Shown: positions 9,283 to 17,900 of the stretch, piece by piece
Position numbering within the stretch: position 1 is the first letter of the stretch
Layout: each line of letters starts with the position of its first letter
Translations under genes and position numbers: made by a program
Notes under the pieces: generated by a model
What the model saw: only the letters and a program-made list of their open reading frames with translations
What the model was told of the DNA's origin: nothing
Database searches by the model: none
From: Eubacteriales bacterium
GTDB taxonomy: Bacteria; Bacillota; Clostridia; Tissierellales; GPF-1
Length of the DNA stretch: 34,996 nucleotides
Direction: 5' to 3'
Assembly (NCBI GenBank): GCA_030625815.1
Contig: DAOUQF010000035.1
Location: 1 to 34,996, forward strand

Positions 9283-10297
9283 CCTGTTCTCCCCTCGACT
9301 GCATCTGAAGAATCTCCTCCGTCAATAACCGAAGATCCATCTGATTGCGTTCTTCTATAATTGAAAGGTATCGGTCGCCCCAGCCGGACGCACCGTTCAA
9401 TCCACCCAAAATTGCCCCCGCCATCGTCGCGATGGTGTCGGTATCGTCACCGATGTTGACGGCATACTGAATGCCCTTATCGGCATCCCCTTTCGATAGA
9501 CAAAGAATCCCAAAGACTGCTGGAACCGATTCCGACACATGAATGCCCGTACCGATAATTTCTCGTATTGCACATAATCCCGCAACGGGATCCTCTTCTC
9601 TGGACACGATCTCCCTCGCCCATTCCATCCGTTTCACAACCGATGGGCCGGCAATCTGAAAGCCCCGTTCAATTCCAATTTCCGCCCCGCGTTTCGCGCC
9701 GTAGATGCCCGCCTCAAAAATGGAATCCACCGTTGCCTCTTCCGTAATAGCCTCACTAACCGCCGCCGCAACGGCAGCCGCGCCAGATAGACAAAGATGA
9801 TAGGGATGCGTCACTTCCGCGATGGAAATCGCCGCGTCAATTGCCAAGTCCCAATTCCCCGGTTTAAAAACACCGCCGACAAAGGCCTTCATGGCCGCGC
9901 CATTGGTTGCCTTGCCGCATCTCCCCAATAGAGAACTTTCCTTCAAATGTCCCTCTTCGATCAGCTGTTGAATCGCCGCTCTTGTAGTGGGACCGGCAAA
10001 GGTTTCAAAATACTCGCTTTTCGCCCAAGACAAAATCCCCGCTTTTGCTATCTGCGGGGTAATTTTTCCACTTGCAGCCAAGATGGCTCGAATCGTAAAA
10101 TACGCGGAACTGAAATCATCGGTGATCTGTCCCGCTTTTCGGCCGCCAGCAAATGCATCCGCCGGCGGGATTTCAAAATCCGTCACCCAGTGACCAAAAG
10201 TTTGAAAGATTTCATCAGGAGTACGCAACTCAGTAGCAGCACCCATGGCGTCACCGACTGCTGCCCCCAATAAAACACCTAGTATCTTATCATACAT
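9248..10297 (-). CDS. ADP-ribosylglycohydrolase family protein
   Basis: A 349-residue all-alpha hydrolase of the DraG/ARH family, which cleaves N- or O-glycosidic bonds of ADP-ribose or related nucleosides using two magnesium ions. The metal ligands are visible: ITDDF with T59, D60 and D61, and GDDTDT with D284, D285 and D287 followed by the usual helix ATMAGAILGG. The start is the ATG at 10295-10297, 8 bases after GGAGG; an earlier ATG five codons upstream has too short a spacing to its SD. It lies 77 bp after ptsH behind its own likely promoter and overlaps the kinase gene by 35 nt. The substrate is unknown, and many family members act on small molecules rather than proteins. Confidence 0.9.
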   Translation of the reverse strand: MYDKILGVLLGAAVGDAMGAATELRTPDEIFQTFGHWVTDFEIPPADAFAGGRKAGQITDDFSSAYFTIRAILAASGKITPQIAKAGILSWAKSEYFETFAGPTTRAAIQQLIEEGHLKESSLLGRCGKATNGAAMKAFVGGVFKPGNWDLAIDAAISIAEVTHPYHLCLSGAAAVAAAVSEAITEEATVDSIFEAGIYGAKRGAEIGIERGFQIAGPSVVKRMEWAREIVSREEDPVAGLCAIREIIGTGIHVSESVPAVFGILCLSKGDADKGIQYAVNIGDDTDTIATMAGAILGGLNGASGWGDRYLSIIEERNQMDLRLLTEEILQMQSRGEQDVYSIYREQRD

Positions 10298-10320
10298 AAT
10301 CGCTTCCTCCATTCCCCTCC

Positions 10321-10349
10321 ATTATACGGGGAACCAAGAAGTATTTAAC
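10321..10349 (-). promoter_or_regulatory. Candidate promoter for the ADP-ribosylglycohydrolase/kinase pair
   Basis: A perfect minus-strand TATAAT (10321-10326) lies 17 bases after GTTAAA (10344-10349). The predicted transcript starts just before the SD GGAGGAAG. Upstream, next to the ptsH stop, AACATTC/GAATGTT forms a hairpin without a T-run. Confidence 0.5.
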
Positions 10350-10374
10350 ATTCTGTAAGAATTCGTAAGAATGT

Positions 10375-10632
10375 TTATTCGATGCTTGCCAAAATTTCCA
10401 ACAATGTATCCAATGCGGCCTTCTCATCCTCGCCCTCGGTGCGGATAACGATTTCCTCGCCTTGATCGACACCCAAGGCCATGATGCCCATGATGCTTTT
10501 TGCATTCACAATATTATTTCCCTTTTCAATCGTAATCTTGCAACGGAAATCACTGGCTGTCTGAACGAACCTGGCAGCAGGTCTTGCATGCAATCCGGTT
10601 TTTAATTTCACTGTAACTCTTTTTTTCAGCAT
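10375..10632 (-). CDS. ptsH: Phosphocarrier protein HPr
   Basis: An 85-residue HPr, the histidine phosphocarrier of the sugar phosphotransferase system. GLHARPA places the PTS phosphorylation site at H15, and NAKSIMG places the regulatory site for HPr kinase at S46. Both are present, so the protein can carry phosphate for sugar uptake and also act as a Ser-phosphorylated CcpA co-repressor. Its ATG overlaps the whiA stop (ATGCTGA), with GGAGGAAGG as SD, so it is translationally coupled to whiA. In Bacillus subtilis this position is occupied by crh, which lacks the histidine; here the histidine is kept. The HPr kinase gene is about 9 kb away in the same window. Confidence 0.95.
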   Translation of the reverse strand: MLKKRVTVKLKTGLHARPAARFVQTASDFRCKITIEKGNNIVNAKSIMGIMALGVDQGEEIVIRTEGEDEKAALDTLLEILASIE

Positions 10633-11519
10633 TTTCCTTCCTCCTTCTCATGTAGTTCATCAGCTATCTGCATTAACTTCTTTAAGCGGTGATTGACACC
10701 GGACTTACCAATAGGCGGCTGTAGCATCTCGCCCAATTCCCGGAGGCTGGCTTCCGGATAAGCCATCCGAAGTTCAGCCAATTCCTTCAGGTGATTCGGC
10801 AGATCATCCCAAGCGCGATTGCGCTCGATCATTTCGATAGCTCGCTGCTGATCCACAGACGCGTTAATGGTCTTCGACAGGTTTGCCGTTTCGCAGTTCA
10901 CCAATCGATTGACATTGTTGCGCATCTCTTTGACAACGCGTATATTTTCAAAAGCCATCATGGCAACAGTTGCACCCACAATGGTTAAAAAATCCGAAAT
11001 CTGTTCACCCTCTTTCAGGTACACCACCGTATGTTCTTTTCGGGTGATCTGCTTGGGCTTCAAGTTAAAGTGTTCCATAGCGATTTCCAGCCGTTTCCCC
11101 TGAGCCTGATTCTGAGTGACAATCTCCAAGTGATAGGTCTTCTCCGGATCACTGATGGATCCAGCCCCCAAGAAAGCTCCCCTTAAAAAATCCCGGTATT
11201 CTCCGCTGCGCTCATAGGCAGGGGGATGAACCAATTGATCCCGAAGATTAGCGGAATGAAAATCGAATTGATAAATGCTGTGTCTCTTTTTATAAACTTG
11301 CCGCTCCACCTCAAGATTCAAACCCTCCGGTTCCACCATCTTCAACAGAGAATAGAATCGTCGCGCCGTTGCCGCATTCTCGGTGACAAAGACAAAGTCA
11401 GCCTCTTCCCAAGCCAAATCCAGGGTCTGGGCAAATCCAAAGAGCTCTGTGCGCGCGTGGAAATGATGCGGCACTGCCAATCGGCAAAGCTCGTTCTTAA
11501 CTTTTACAGAAAATGACAT
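10626..11519 (-). CDS. whiA: DNA-binding protein WhiA
   Basis: A 297-residue WhiA: an N-terminal LAGLIDADG-like fold (GAFLGAGSISDPEK segment near 113-126 is the family hallmark) and a C-terminal helix-turn-helix (SLRELGEML through NHRLKKL, about residues 250-282). In Streptomyces it controls sporulation septation; in Bacillus it affects division and chromosome segregation. It starts 3 bp after the NUDIX gene stop with only a weak SD, suggesting coupled translation, and overlaps ptsH by 7 nt. It is part of the conserved rapZ-yvcK-whiA cluster. Confidence 0.95.
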   Translation of the reverse strand: MSFSVKVKNELCRLAVPHHFHARTELFGFAQTLDLAWEEADFVFVTENAATARRFYSLLKMVEPEGLNLEVERQVYKKRHSIYQFDFHSANLRDQLVHPPAYERSGEYRDFLRGAFLGAGSISDPEKTYHLEIVTQNQAQGKRLEIAMEHFNLKPKQITRKEHTVVYLKEGEQISDFLTIVGATVAMMAFENIRVVKEMRNNVNRLVNCETANLSKTINASVDQQRAIEMIERNRAWDDLPNHLKELAELRMAYPEASLRELGEMLQPPIGKSGVNHRLKKLMQIADELHEKEEGKC

Positions 11520-11522
11520 TCT

Positions 11523-11939
11523 TTACACAACCCTCATCTCTTCGATGGCCATCCGAATAACGTCGCGCTCGTCATCATGCTTCGCAATTTCGACTGCTCG
11601 CGCCATGGATATATATTTCGCCTCGACAAAGCCTTCTTCCTTTTGCGGTTTTGACCGCATGCTCGTAACCTCCATCAAAAACCAATGCACTTTTTTGACG
11701 ACCTTTTGTTTACGATTAAACCGCGTTGAATTGAAGCTGTATTCGATGGATCGTAGATACTTGATAATGGTTCCTCGGGCGCCGCCTTCTTCGAAAACTT
11801 CACGCACGGCTGCCTCCTCCATGGATTCCCCGGGTTCGATTCGTCCCTTGGGCAATACCCAATCGCCATTGAATTTTTTCAACAACAATATGGAATTATG
11901 AAATACGACTACACCACCTGCACTCCGTTCTCGTCTCAT
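11523..11939 (-). CDS. NUDIX hydrolase
   Basis: A 138-residue single-domain NUDIX hydrolase, which cleaves a nucleoside diphosphate linked to another moiety. The complete Nudix box is visible: G32, E38, R46-E47 and E50-E51 followed by G53. I chose the ATG at 11937-11939 because it has GGGGGAATC upstream and gives the typical family start just before the first beta strand (SAGGVVVF). A longer reading frame extends upstream only through yvcK coding sequence. The gene sits between yvcK and whiA, with an extended -10 promoter directly upstream. The substrate cannot be told; family members range from dinucleoside polyphosphates to oxidised nucleotides. Confidence 0.9.
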   Translation of the reverse strand: MRRERSAGGVVVFHNSILLLKKFNGDWVLPKGRIEPGESMEEAAVREVFEEGGARGTIIKYLRSIEYSFNSTRFNRKQKVVKKVHWFLMEVTSMRSKPQKEEGFVEAKYISMARAVEIAKHDDERDVIRMAIEEMRVV

Positions 11940-11969
11940 CGGGATTCCCCCATCTCTTATTATAGGTTC

Positions 11970-11998
11970 ATTATACCATAATTTGTAGAAAGTCTGTA
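11970..11998 (-). promoter_or_regulatory. Internal extended -10 promoter for nudix-whiA-ptsH
   Basis: In the 68-bp gap after yvcK the minus strand has TGGTATAAT, an extended -10 (TATAAT at 11970-11975), with a weak -35 (TACAGA) 17 bases upstream. Predicted start is about 24 nt before the NUDIX ATG. It would let whiA and ptsH be expressed independently of murB. Confidence 0.55.
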
Positions 11999-12007
11999 TA
12001 AATTTCC

Positions 12008-12988
12008 CTACCGCTTGTGGGTGAGAATCGCTTGGATCTCTCGAGAAATCGCATGGGCGTCGTGGCGAATATAGCCTTTCGACACCTCCACAAAGGAAGC
12101 CGCAATGGGTTGAATTCCCCACGCATGCAATTGCTCGCCCTCTTCCTTTCGATAGGAAATCAAGTGAGCACCATCCTCTTCATAGCGCGCCAATGCTTTC
12201 GCCGGCACATCGCCCGTATGGATGAGGCAAAAATCCATCAATCCAATTCCGCCATGATCCCGTATTACCTGCACATGATCCTGAACCGTAAATCCATCGG
12301 TTTCACCGGGTTGAGACATGATATTGGACACATAGACCCGCGGCGCCTTTGCCCGAGCAATGGCTTCCCGCAATTCTCGTACTAAAAGATTGGGCAGAAT
12401 GCTGGTATACAAACTGCCGGGGCCCAGGATAATGCAATCCGCCGAAGCGATGGCTTCCACCGATTCCGCAGGCGCATCCACCTCTTCAGGTTCCAGCCAG
12501 ATCCGCTGGATTCGCTCCCCGCGTTTCATGGCTTCCAGGGGAATTTGAGACTCTCCGTAGACCTTCACCCCGGAAGAAAGACAGGCCGCCAGATTGACAT
12601 CCTTCAGCGTCATGGGATAGACTCGCCCATTCACCCGCAGAACCGAGGACAACTTTTCAATGGCAACGCCAAAATCCCCATAGATTTCCGTCATGGCTGC
12701 TATCAAGAGGTTTCCGCAATTCTGCCCCTTCAATCGCCCTTGGGTAAATCGGTGGTTCATCATTTTTTCCATGGCGGGCTCTATGTCCGCCAAAGCCAAG
12801 AGGCAGGCCCGGACATCCCCCGGGGGCAGCATCCCCAGGTCTTCCCGCAAGACGCCGGAGCCTCCGCCGTTATCCGCCACCGTAACCACGGCAGCCACAT
12901 CATTAAAATGATGCTTCAGACCGGACAAAAGAACGGAGGTCCCCGTCCCTCCGCCAATCACTACAACTCTTCGATTCATTTTTTCCAT
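12008..12988 (-). CDS. yvcK: YvcK / gluconeogenesis factor, CofD-like UDP-GlcNAc-binding protein
   Basis: A 326-residue YvcK (GlmR) protein. The N-terminal VVVIGGGTGTSVLLSGL nucleotide-binding loop (about 8-24) and NGGGSG followed by GDVRACL match the CofD-like fold. In B. subtilis YvcK binds UDP-GlcNAc, localises in a helical pattern and is needed for growth on gluconeogenic carbon sources and for normal wall synthesis, where it stimulates GlmS. The ATG lies one base after the rapZ stop, so translation is coupled; a second ATG four codons in is possible. Placement between murB-rapZ and whiA is the standard Firmicute order and fits a link between wall-precursor supply and carbon flux. Confidence 0.94.
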   Translation of the reverse strand: MEKMNRRVVVIGGGTGTSVLLSGLKHHFNDVAAVVTVADNGGGSGVLREDLGMLPPGDVRACLLALADIEPAMEKMMNHRFTQGRLKGQNCGNLLIAAMTEIYGDFGVAIEKLSSVLRVNGRVYPMTLKDVNLAACLSSGVKVYGESQIPLEAMKRGERIQRIWLEPEEVDAPAESVEAIASADCIILGPGSLYTSILPNLLVRELREAIARAKAPRVYVSNIMSQPGETDGFTVQDHVQVIRDHGGIGLMDFCLIHTGDVPAKALARYEEDGAHLISYRKEEGEQLHAWGIQPIAASFVEVSKGYIRHDAHAISREIQAILTHKR

Positions 12989-12989
12989 G

Positions 12990-13880
12990 TTATTTTCCCG
13001 CCTTCATTTCATCTCGATGGATCAGGTTCGTGGCGTACTCCGCATCCGCTTGCATCGATTCATAGATTCGATTGGCGAGGGTCACGGAACGATGCTTTCC
13101 GCCGGTGCAGCCAATAGCCAGCACCAAGCGCTGCTTGCCCTCTCTTTGATACCGAGGGATCAAGAAGTTCAGCATGTTCAAAACCTGTTCCAAGAAAACT
13201 CCCGCGTCTTCAAAGCCCATGACATAATCCTGCACCTCTTTGTCATTTCCCGTTTTGGTGCGAAGCTCCGGAATATAAAAGGGATTCGGCAAGAATCGCA
13301 CATCGAATACCAGGTCGGCTTCCAAGGGAATCCCATGCTTGAATCCAAAGGAAATCACATTCAGCTTGAACAGATCGCTTCCGTCTCCGCCGTTCAATTC
13401 CTCAATAATCCGTTCCCGCAACTTGCCCAGGGTCAGACTGGAGGTATCGATGACAAACTGCGCCAGTTCAAAGATCCGGCTTAATGTCTGGCGTTCCTTC
13501 TTGATGCCGTCCAAGATGCTGCCGTCCGGATTCATGGGATGCGGCCGGCGATGTTCCTTGTATCGCTTCACCAGCACCTCGTCCTGACAGTCCAGGTAGA
13601 GGATGCGGTAGCTGTGTCCTTCTGCTTCAAATTGCTCAAGCACATCAAAAAGATCCTGAAAATATTCCCCGCCCCGGATATCCACCACGGCGGCAACCTT
13701 TTTCACACGAAATTCGGAAGACTGATGCAGAATCGCGAATTGCGGCAGCAATTGCGGCGGCACATTGTCCATGCAGAAATAGCCCAAATCTTCCAAGACA
13801 TTGGCTGCCTGGGACCGGCCCGCGCCGGACAAACCCGTTACAATGACGAATTCCATGGATTCGGGTGTTGATCTATTCAT
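12990..13880 (-). CDS. rapZ: RNase adapter / nucleotide-binding protein RapZ (YvcJ)
   Basis: A 296-residue P-loop protein of the RapZ family. In E. coli RapZ guides RNase E to the GlmZ small RNA; in Firmicutes (YvcJ) the role is less clear and includes nucleotide hydrolysis. The P-loop is GLSGAGRS at 16-23, with arginine at 22 where lysine is usual. The conserved CTGGKHRSV is near the C-terminus. I chose the ATG at 13878-13880, which overlaps the murB stop and has GGGAG upstream. An ATG eight codons later would match the usual N-terminus more closely but has no SD, and a longer frame reads only through murB sequence. Confidence 0.94.
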   Translation of the reverse strand: MNRSTPESMEFVIVTGLSGAGRSQAANVLEDLGYFCMDNVPPQLLPQFAILHQSSEFRVKKVAAVVDIRGGEYFQDLFDVLEQFEAEGHSYRILYLDCQDEVLVKRYKEHRRPHPMNPDGSILDGIKKERQTLSRIFELAQFVIDTSSLTLGKLRERIIEELNGGDGSDLFKLNVISFGFKHGIPLEADLVFDVRFLPNPFYIPELRTKTGNDKEVQDYVMGFEDAGVFLEQVLNMLNFLIPRYQREGKQRLVLAIGCTGGKHRSVTLANRIYESMQADAEYATNLIHRDEMKAGK

Positions 13881-14808
13881 CTCCGTCTCCCTTCTCGTCT
13901 CCAAGAATAATGACTTCTCTTTCCAACTGCACGCCAAATTGATCAAAGACCGTCTTTTGAATCATGCCAATCAGCGTTTCCACATCCTTGGCGCATCCCT
14001 CGCCGTCCAAGATCACAAACCCGCAATGCTTGGGCGATACCCGCGCACCTCGATATCGAAGCCCGCGAAGACCCGCCACGTCGATCAAACGACCCGCGTA
14101 ATCTCCCTCCGGCCGCTTAAAGGTGCTGCCGGCGCTGGGCTTGTCCAAAGGCTGTTTGGATGTTCGTTTAAAATCCAACTCCTTCATGGTCAAAAGGATC
14201 TCGCCGGGATCCTTTTCCATCAATTCCATGGTCACAGACAACACGATATCGCCCGCCTGATGGAACCGGCTGGTGCGATACCCAAAGGCAAGCTCCTCTC
14301 GTGTAAACGTCGACACTTCGCCCGATTGATTCAGGACTCGAACGGAGGTGACGACATCCTTCATTTCTCCACCATAGGCGCCCGCATTCATATATACGGC
14401 TCCGCCCAGGCTTCCCGGGATTCCGCCCGCAAATTCCAAGCCGGACAGGCCCGCCTGCTGCGCGCGCTTGGAAACCGTGCTCAAGAGAGCCCCTGCCTCC
14501 GCGGTAATCTTTGTGCCTTCCACCGTAACAGCCTTCATGCCCTGATGATTGATCTTCACTACAATTCCGGGGAATCCCCCATCGCGAATCAAGAGGTTGG
14601 TGCCGTTGCCGATCAAAAGCATCGGCGCCTGCGTTTCCCGCACCGTTTGCACGGTCGCAATAAGCGCCGCTTCCGTCTCTGGGATCACCAGAAGGGCAGC
14701 TGGTCCGCCCAGCCGAAAGTTTGTATGTTTTTTCATGGGTTCATCTTGATAAACCCGAATTTTCGAATTAATGGTTGTTAGTCTTTCATATAGGTTTTCC
14801 CAATTCAT
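13873..14808 (-). CDS. murB: UDP-N-acetylenolpyruvoylglucosamine reductase
   Basis: A 311-residue FAD enzyme that reduces UDP-GlcNAc-enolpyruvate to UDP-MurNAc with NADPH, the second committed step of peptidoglycan synthesis, in the cytosol. FAD-binding segments are visible (GNGTNLLIRDGG at 68-79, GGIPGSLGGAVYMNAGAYGG at 128-147). The catalytic set is R178 in GYR, S228 in AGSTFKRP and E298 in EREVI. The lack of the extra C-terminal loop of the E. coli enzyme makes it type II. It is the first gene of the murB-rapZ-yvcK cluster, behind its own promoter, and its stop codon overlaps the rapZ start. Confidence 0.96.
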   Translation of the reverse strand: MNWENLYERLTTINSKIRVYQDEPMKKHTNFRLGGPAALLVIPETEAALIATVQTVRETQAPMLLIGNGTNLLIRDGGFPGIVVKINHQGMKAVTVEGTKITAEAGALLSTVSKRAQQAGLSGLEFAGGIPGSLGGAVYMNAGAYGGEMKDVVTSVRVLNQSGEVSTFTREELAFGYRTSRFHQAGDIVLSVTMELMEKDPGEILLTMKELDFKRTSKQPLDKPSAGSTFKRPEGDYAGRLIDVAGLRGLRYRGARVSPKHCGFVILDGEGCAKDVETLIGMIQKTVFDQFGVQLEREVIILGDEKGDGDE

Positions 14809-14840
14809 TTCCCACTCATCCTTTGTTTTTAATCCCTTCT

Positions 14841-14870
14841 AGTATACTCTATTTTTCGGGCTTTAGACAA
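14841..14870 (-). promoter_or_regulatory. Promoter of the murB-rapZ-yvcK operon
   Basis: On the minus strand TTGTCT (14865-14870), an 18-base spacer and TATACT (14841-14846). It abuts the nifJ terminator, and no other candidate lies in the 102-bp gap. Confidence 0.6.
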
Positions 14871-14899
14871 GAAAAAGGGGAGACGCGAACGTCTCCCCC
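14871..14899 (-). terminator. Rho-independent terminator of nifJ
   Basis: A perfect nine-base-pair stem on the minus strand, GGGGAGACG-TTCG-CGTCTCCCC (14877-14898), followed by TTTTTC. It starts 12 bp after the nifJ stop and is the strongest simple terminator in the window, fitting a highly expressed single gene. Confidence 0.92.
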
Positions 14900-14910
14900 T
14901 TGTATGTTTC

Positions 14911-17900
14911 TTAGTACTCCATCTCTGCCATTCGTACATAGCCAGCGTAGCGCTCATTCATATCTACTTCAGCTTGTGCGTACAATTCTTCCGCTACTTC
15001 CGGGAAGGTCTTCATCAATGATGAATAACGAACTTCTCCTTGAAGGAATTCTTGGAAGCTTGCTGTTGGCGGTTTTGAATCCAAAGTGAAAGGATTCTTA
15101 CCTTGTTTCTTCAACTCTGGGTTGAAGCGGTATAGATGCCAGTAACCTGAATCTACGGCCAATTTCATGCGATCTTGTGTTTTACCCATGCCCACTTTGA
15201 TGCCGTGGTTAATACATGGCGCATAACAGATGATCAATGAAGGTCCTTTATAGGCTTCCGCTTCAATCAAGGCTTTCATAAATTGATTCTTATTAGAACC
15301 CATTGAAGTTTGTGCCACATAGACATAACCGTAAGTTGCAGCCATCATGCCCAAGTCTTTCTTCTTCGTTCTCATGCCCGCTGCCGCGAATTTCGCTACG
15401 GCTGCAGTTGGAGTCGCTTTAGAAGCTTGGCCGCCTGTATTTGAGTATACTTCCGTATCGAATACGATTACGTTCACATCATCGCCAGAAGCAAGAACGT
15501 GATCCAATCCACCGTATCCAATATCGTAAGACCAACCGTCTCCACCAACGATCCATTGTGAACGCTTAACCAAGAAATCTTTCTTCTCAGCTACCGCTGC
15601 CCACGCCGCATTGGCTTCTTCGCTACCTAGGTCTTTGCCAAGAAGGTCTTTGACTTTTGCTGCTGCAATCTTGGATGCTTGTCCGTCTTGCGCACCAGCC
15701 AACCACTCTTCGCAAACTGCTTTCACGTCTGCAGGAATTTCCATGTTTGCCAATGCATCCATTTGGATTGCAACCGCTTCACGGATCTTCTCAGTCGCTA
15801 AAGCCATACCGTATCCAAACTCAGCGTTGTCCTCGAATAACGAGTTCGCCCATGCAGGACCTTGACCTTGAGAGTTTGTTGTATATGGTGTAGTAGGAGC
15901 AGAACCACCCCAGATTGAAGAACAACCAGTCGCGTTCGCGATCATCATGCGATCTCCGAACAACTGTGTAACAGCCTTCATGTAAGGCGTTTCGCCACAA
16001 CCCGCACATGCGCCGGAGAATTCGAACAATGGACGAACGAATTGAGATCCTTTGACAGTGTTTGGAGTCATCACGTTTTTGTCTTCTACTTTGCCGATCA
16101 TGTAATCCCAGTTAGGAACTTCTGTATCGACTTGTGTAGCAAGAGATTTCATCTCAAGCGCTTGTACTGGACAGATGTCTGCACAGTTTCCGCAACCTGT
16201 ACAATCCAAAGTGGAAACTTGGATCTTGTATGAAAGTCCTTCCAATCCTTTGCCCTTTGCGTCTTTCACTGTTGTTTTCACAGCTTCAGGTGCATTTGCA
16301 AGCTCTTCTTCGTTCAATAGGAACGGACGAATTGATGCATGAGGACAAACGAAAGCACATTGGTTACATTGGATACATTTGTCTTCGATCCATACCGGTA
16401 CGTTAACCGCGATGCCGCGCTTCTCGTATGCTGCTGAACCGTTGTCGAAAGTACCATCTTCACGGCCTTCGAACGCGCTAACTGGCAAGTTGTCGCCTTT
16501 TTGTGCGTTTACAGGACGTAGGATGTTTTCGATAAATGCAGGAGCTGCAATGTTTTCCAAAGTCATTTGCTCGTCAGTCGCTGTTTTCCAAGCGGCTGGA
16601 ACCGCAACTTCTACCACTGCGTCCGCACCGGCGTCGATTGCATTATGGTTCATTTCAACGATCTTATGACCTTTTTTACCGTAAGACTTCACTACGGCGT
16701 CCTTCATGTATTGCTTCGCTTCCTCGAAAGGAATTACGTTCGCAAGGTTGAAGAATGCAGATTGAAGAATTGTGTTTGTACGATTTCCAAGTCCCATCTC
16801 TTGCGCCTTGTCAGTCGCATTCAAGATGTAGAACTTGATTTCGTTGTTGGCGATGTATTGCTTCATTGATGCAGGAAGCTTTTCTTCCAAATCTTCCACA
16901 GACCAAACTGTGTTCAATAGGAATTTTCCGCCTTTTTTCAATCCGTCAAGTATATCATATTGGTTGACATACGCTTCTTTTGAACAAGAAACGAAGTCAG
17001 CCTCGCTGATCAAGTATGTGGAACGGATTGGGCTGTTGCCGAAACGAAGGTGAGATACGGTTACGCCGCCGGACTTCTTCGAGTCATACGAGAAGTAGCC
17101 TTGCGCGTACATATCTGTATGGTCACCGATGATTTTGATGGAGTTTTTGTTCGCTCCAACTGTACCGTCAGATCCCAAGCCCCAGAACTTGCAACGAATT
17201 GTTCCTTCTGGTTCTGTAATGATTGTTTCGCCAACTTCCAATGAAGTGTGCGTAACGTCGTCGTTGATGCCCAATGTGAATTGGTTCTTCGGCGCGTCCA
17301 ATTTCAAGTTGTCGTAAACAGCCTTGATTTGTGAAGGCGTAGTGTCCTTAGAACCCAAGCCATAACGTCCGCCAACAATCACTGGTCGTGTTTCTTGTGC
17401 GTAGTATACGGATTGAATGTCCAAGTATAGCGGCTCACCCAATGAACCTGGCTCTTTGGTTCGATCCAATACCGCGATTTTCGTTGCAGTCTTAGGCATT
17501 GCCGCCAAGAATGCTTCTGCCGCGAAAGGACGGTACAAACGTACCTTCAACAAACCAACTTTTTCGCCTTTTGCCATTAAGTAATCAATTGTTTCTTCTG
17601 CAGTTTCTGTTACAGAACCCATCGCAACGATTACACGCTCAGCGTCTGGTGCTCCGTAGTAGTTGAACAATTTGTATTCACGGCCAGTCACTTTTGTGAT
17701 CTCGTCCATGTATTTCTGAACAACACCAGGAACCACATCGTAGAACTTGTTTGCAGATTCTTTTGCTTGGAAGAAGATGTCAGGGTTTTGCGCCGTACCG
17801 CGCGTTACCGGATGCTCCGGATTCAATGCGTTGTTACGGAACGTGTTAACCGCTTCAAAATCAGTCAAACGTACAAACTCTTTGTAATCCATCACTTCGA

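Noticed and set aside
11940-12122. 61-residue N-terminal extension of the NUDIX protein
   Set aside because: The extension is out-of-frame yvcK sequence and the intervening promoter; the SD and family alignment both favour the ATG at 11939.
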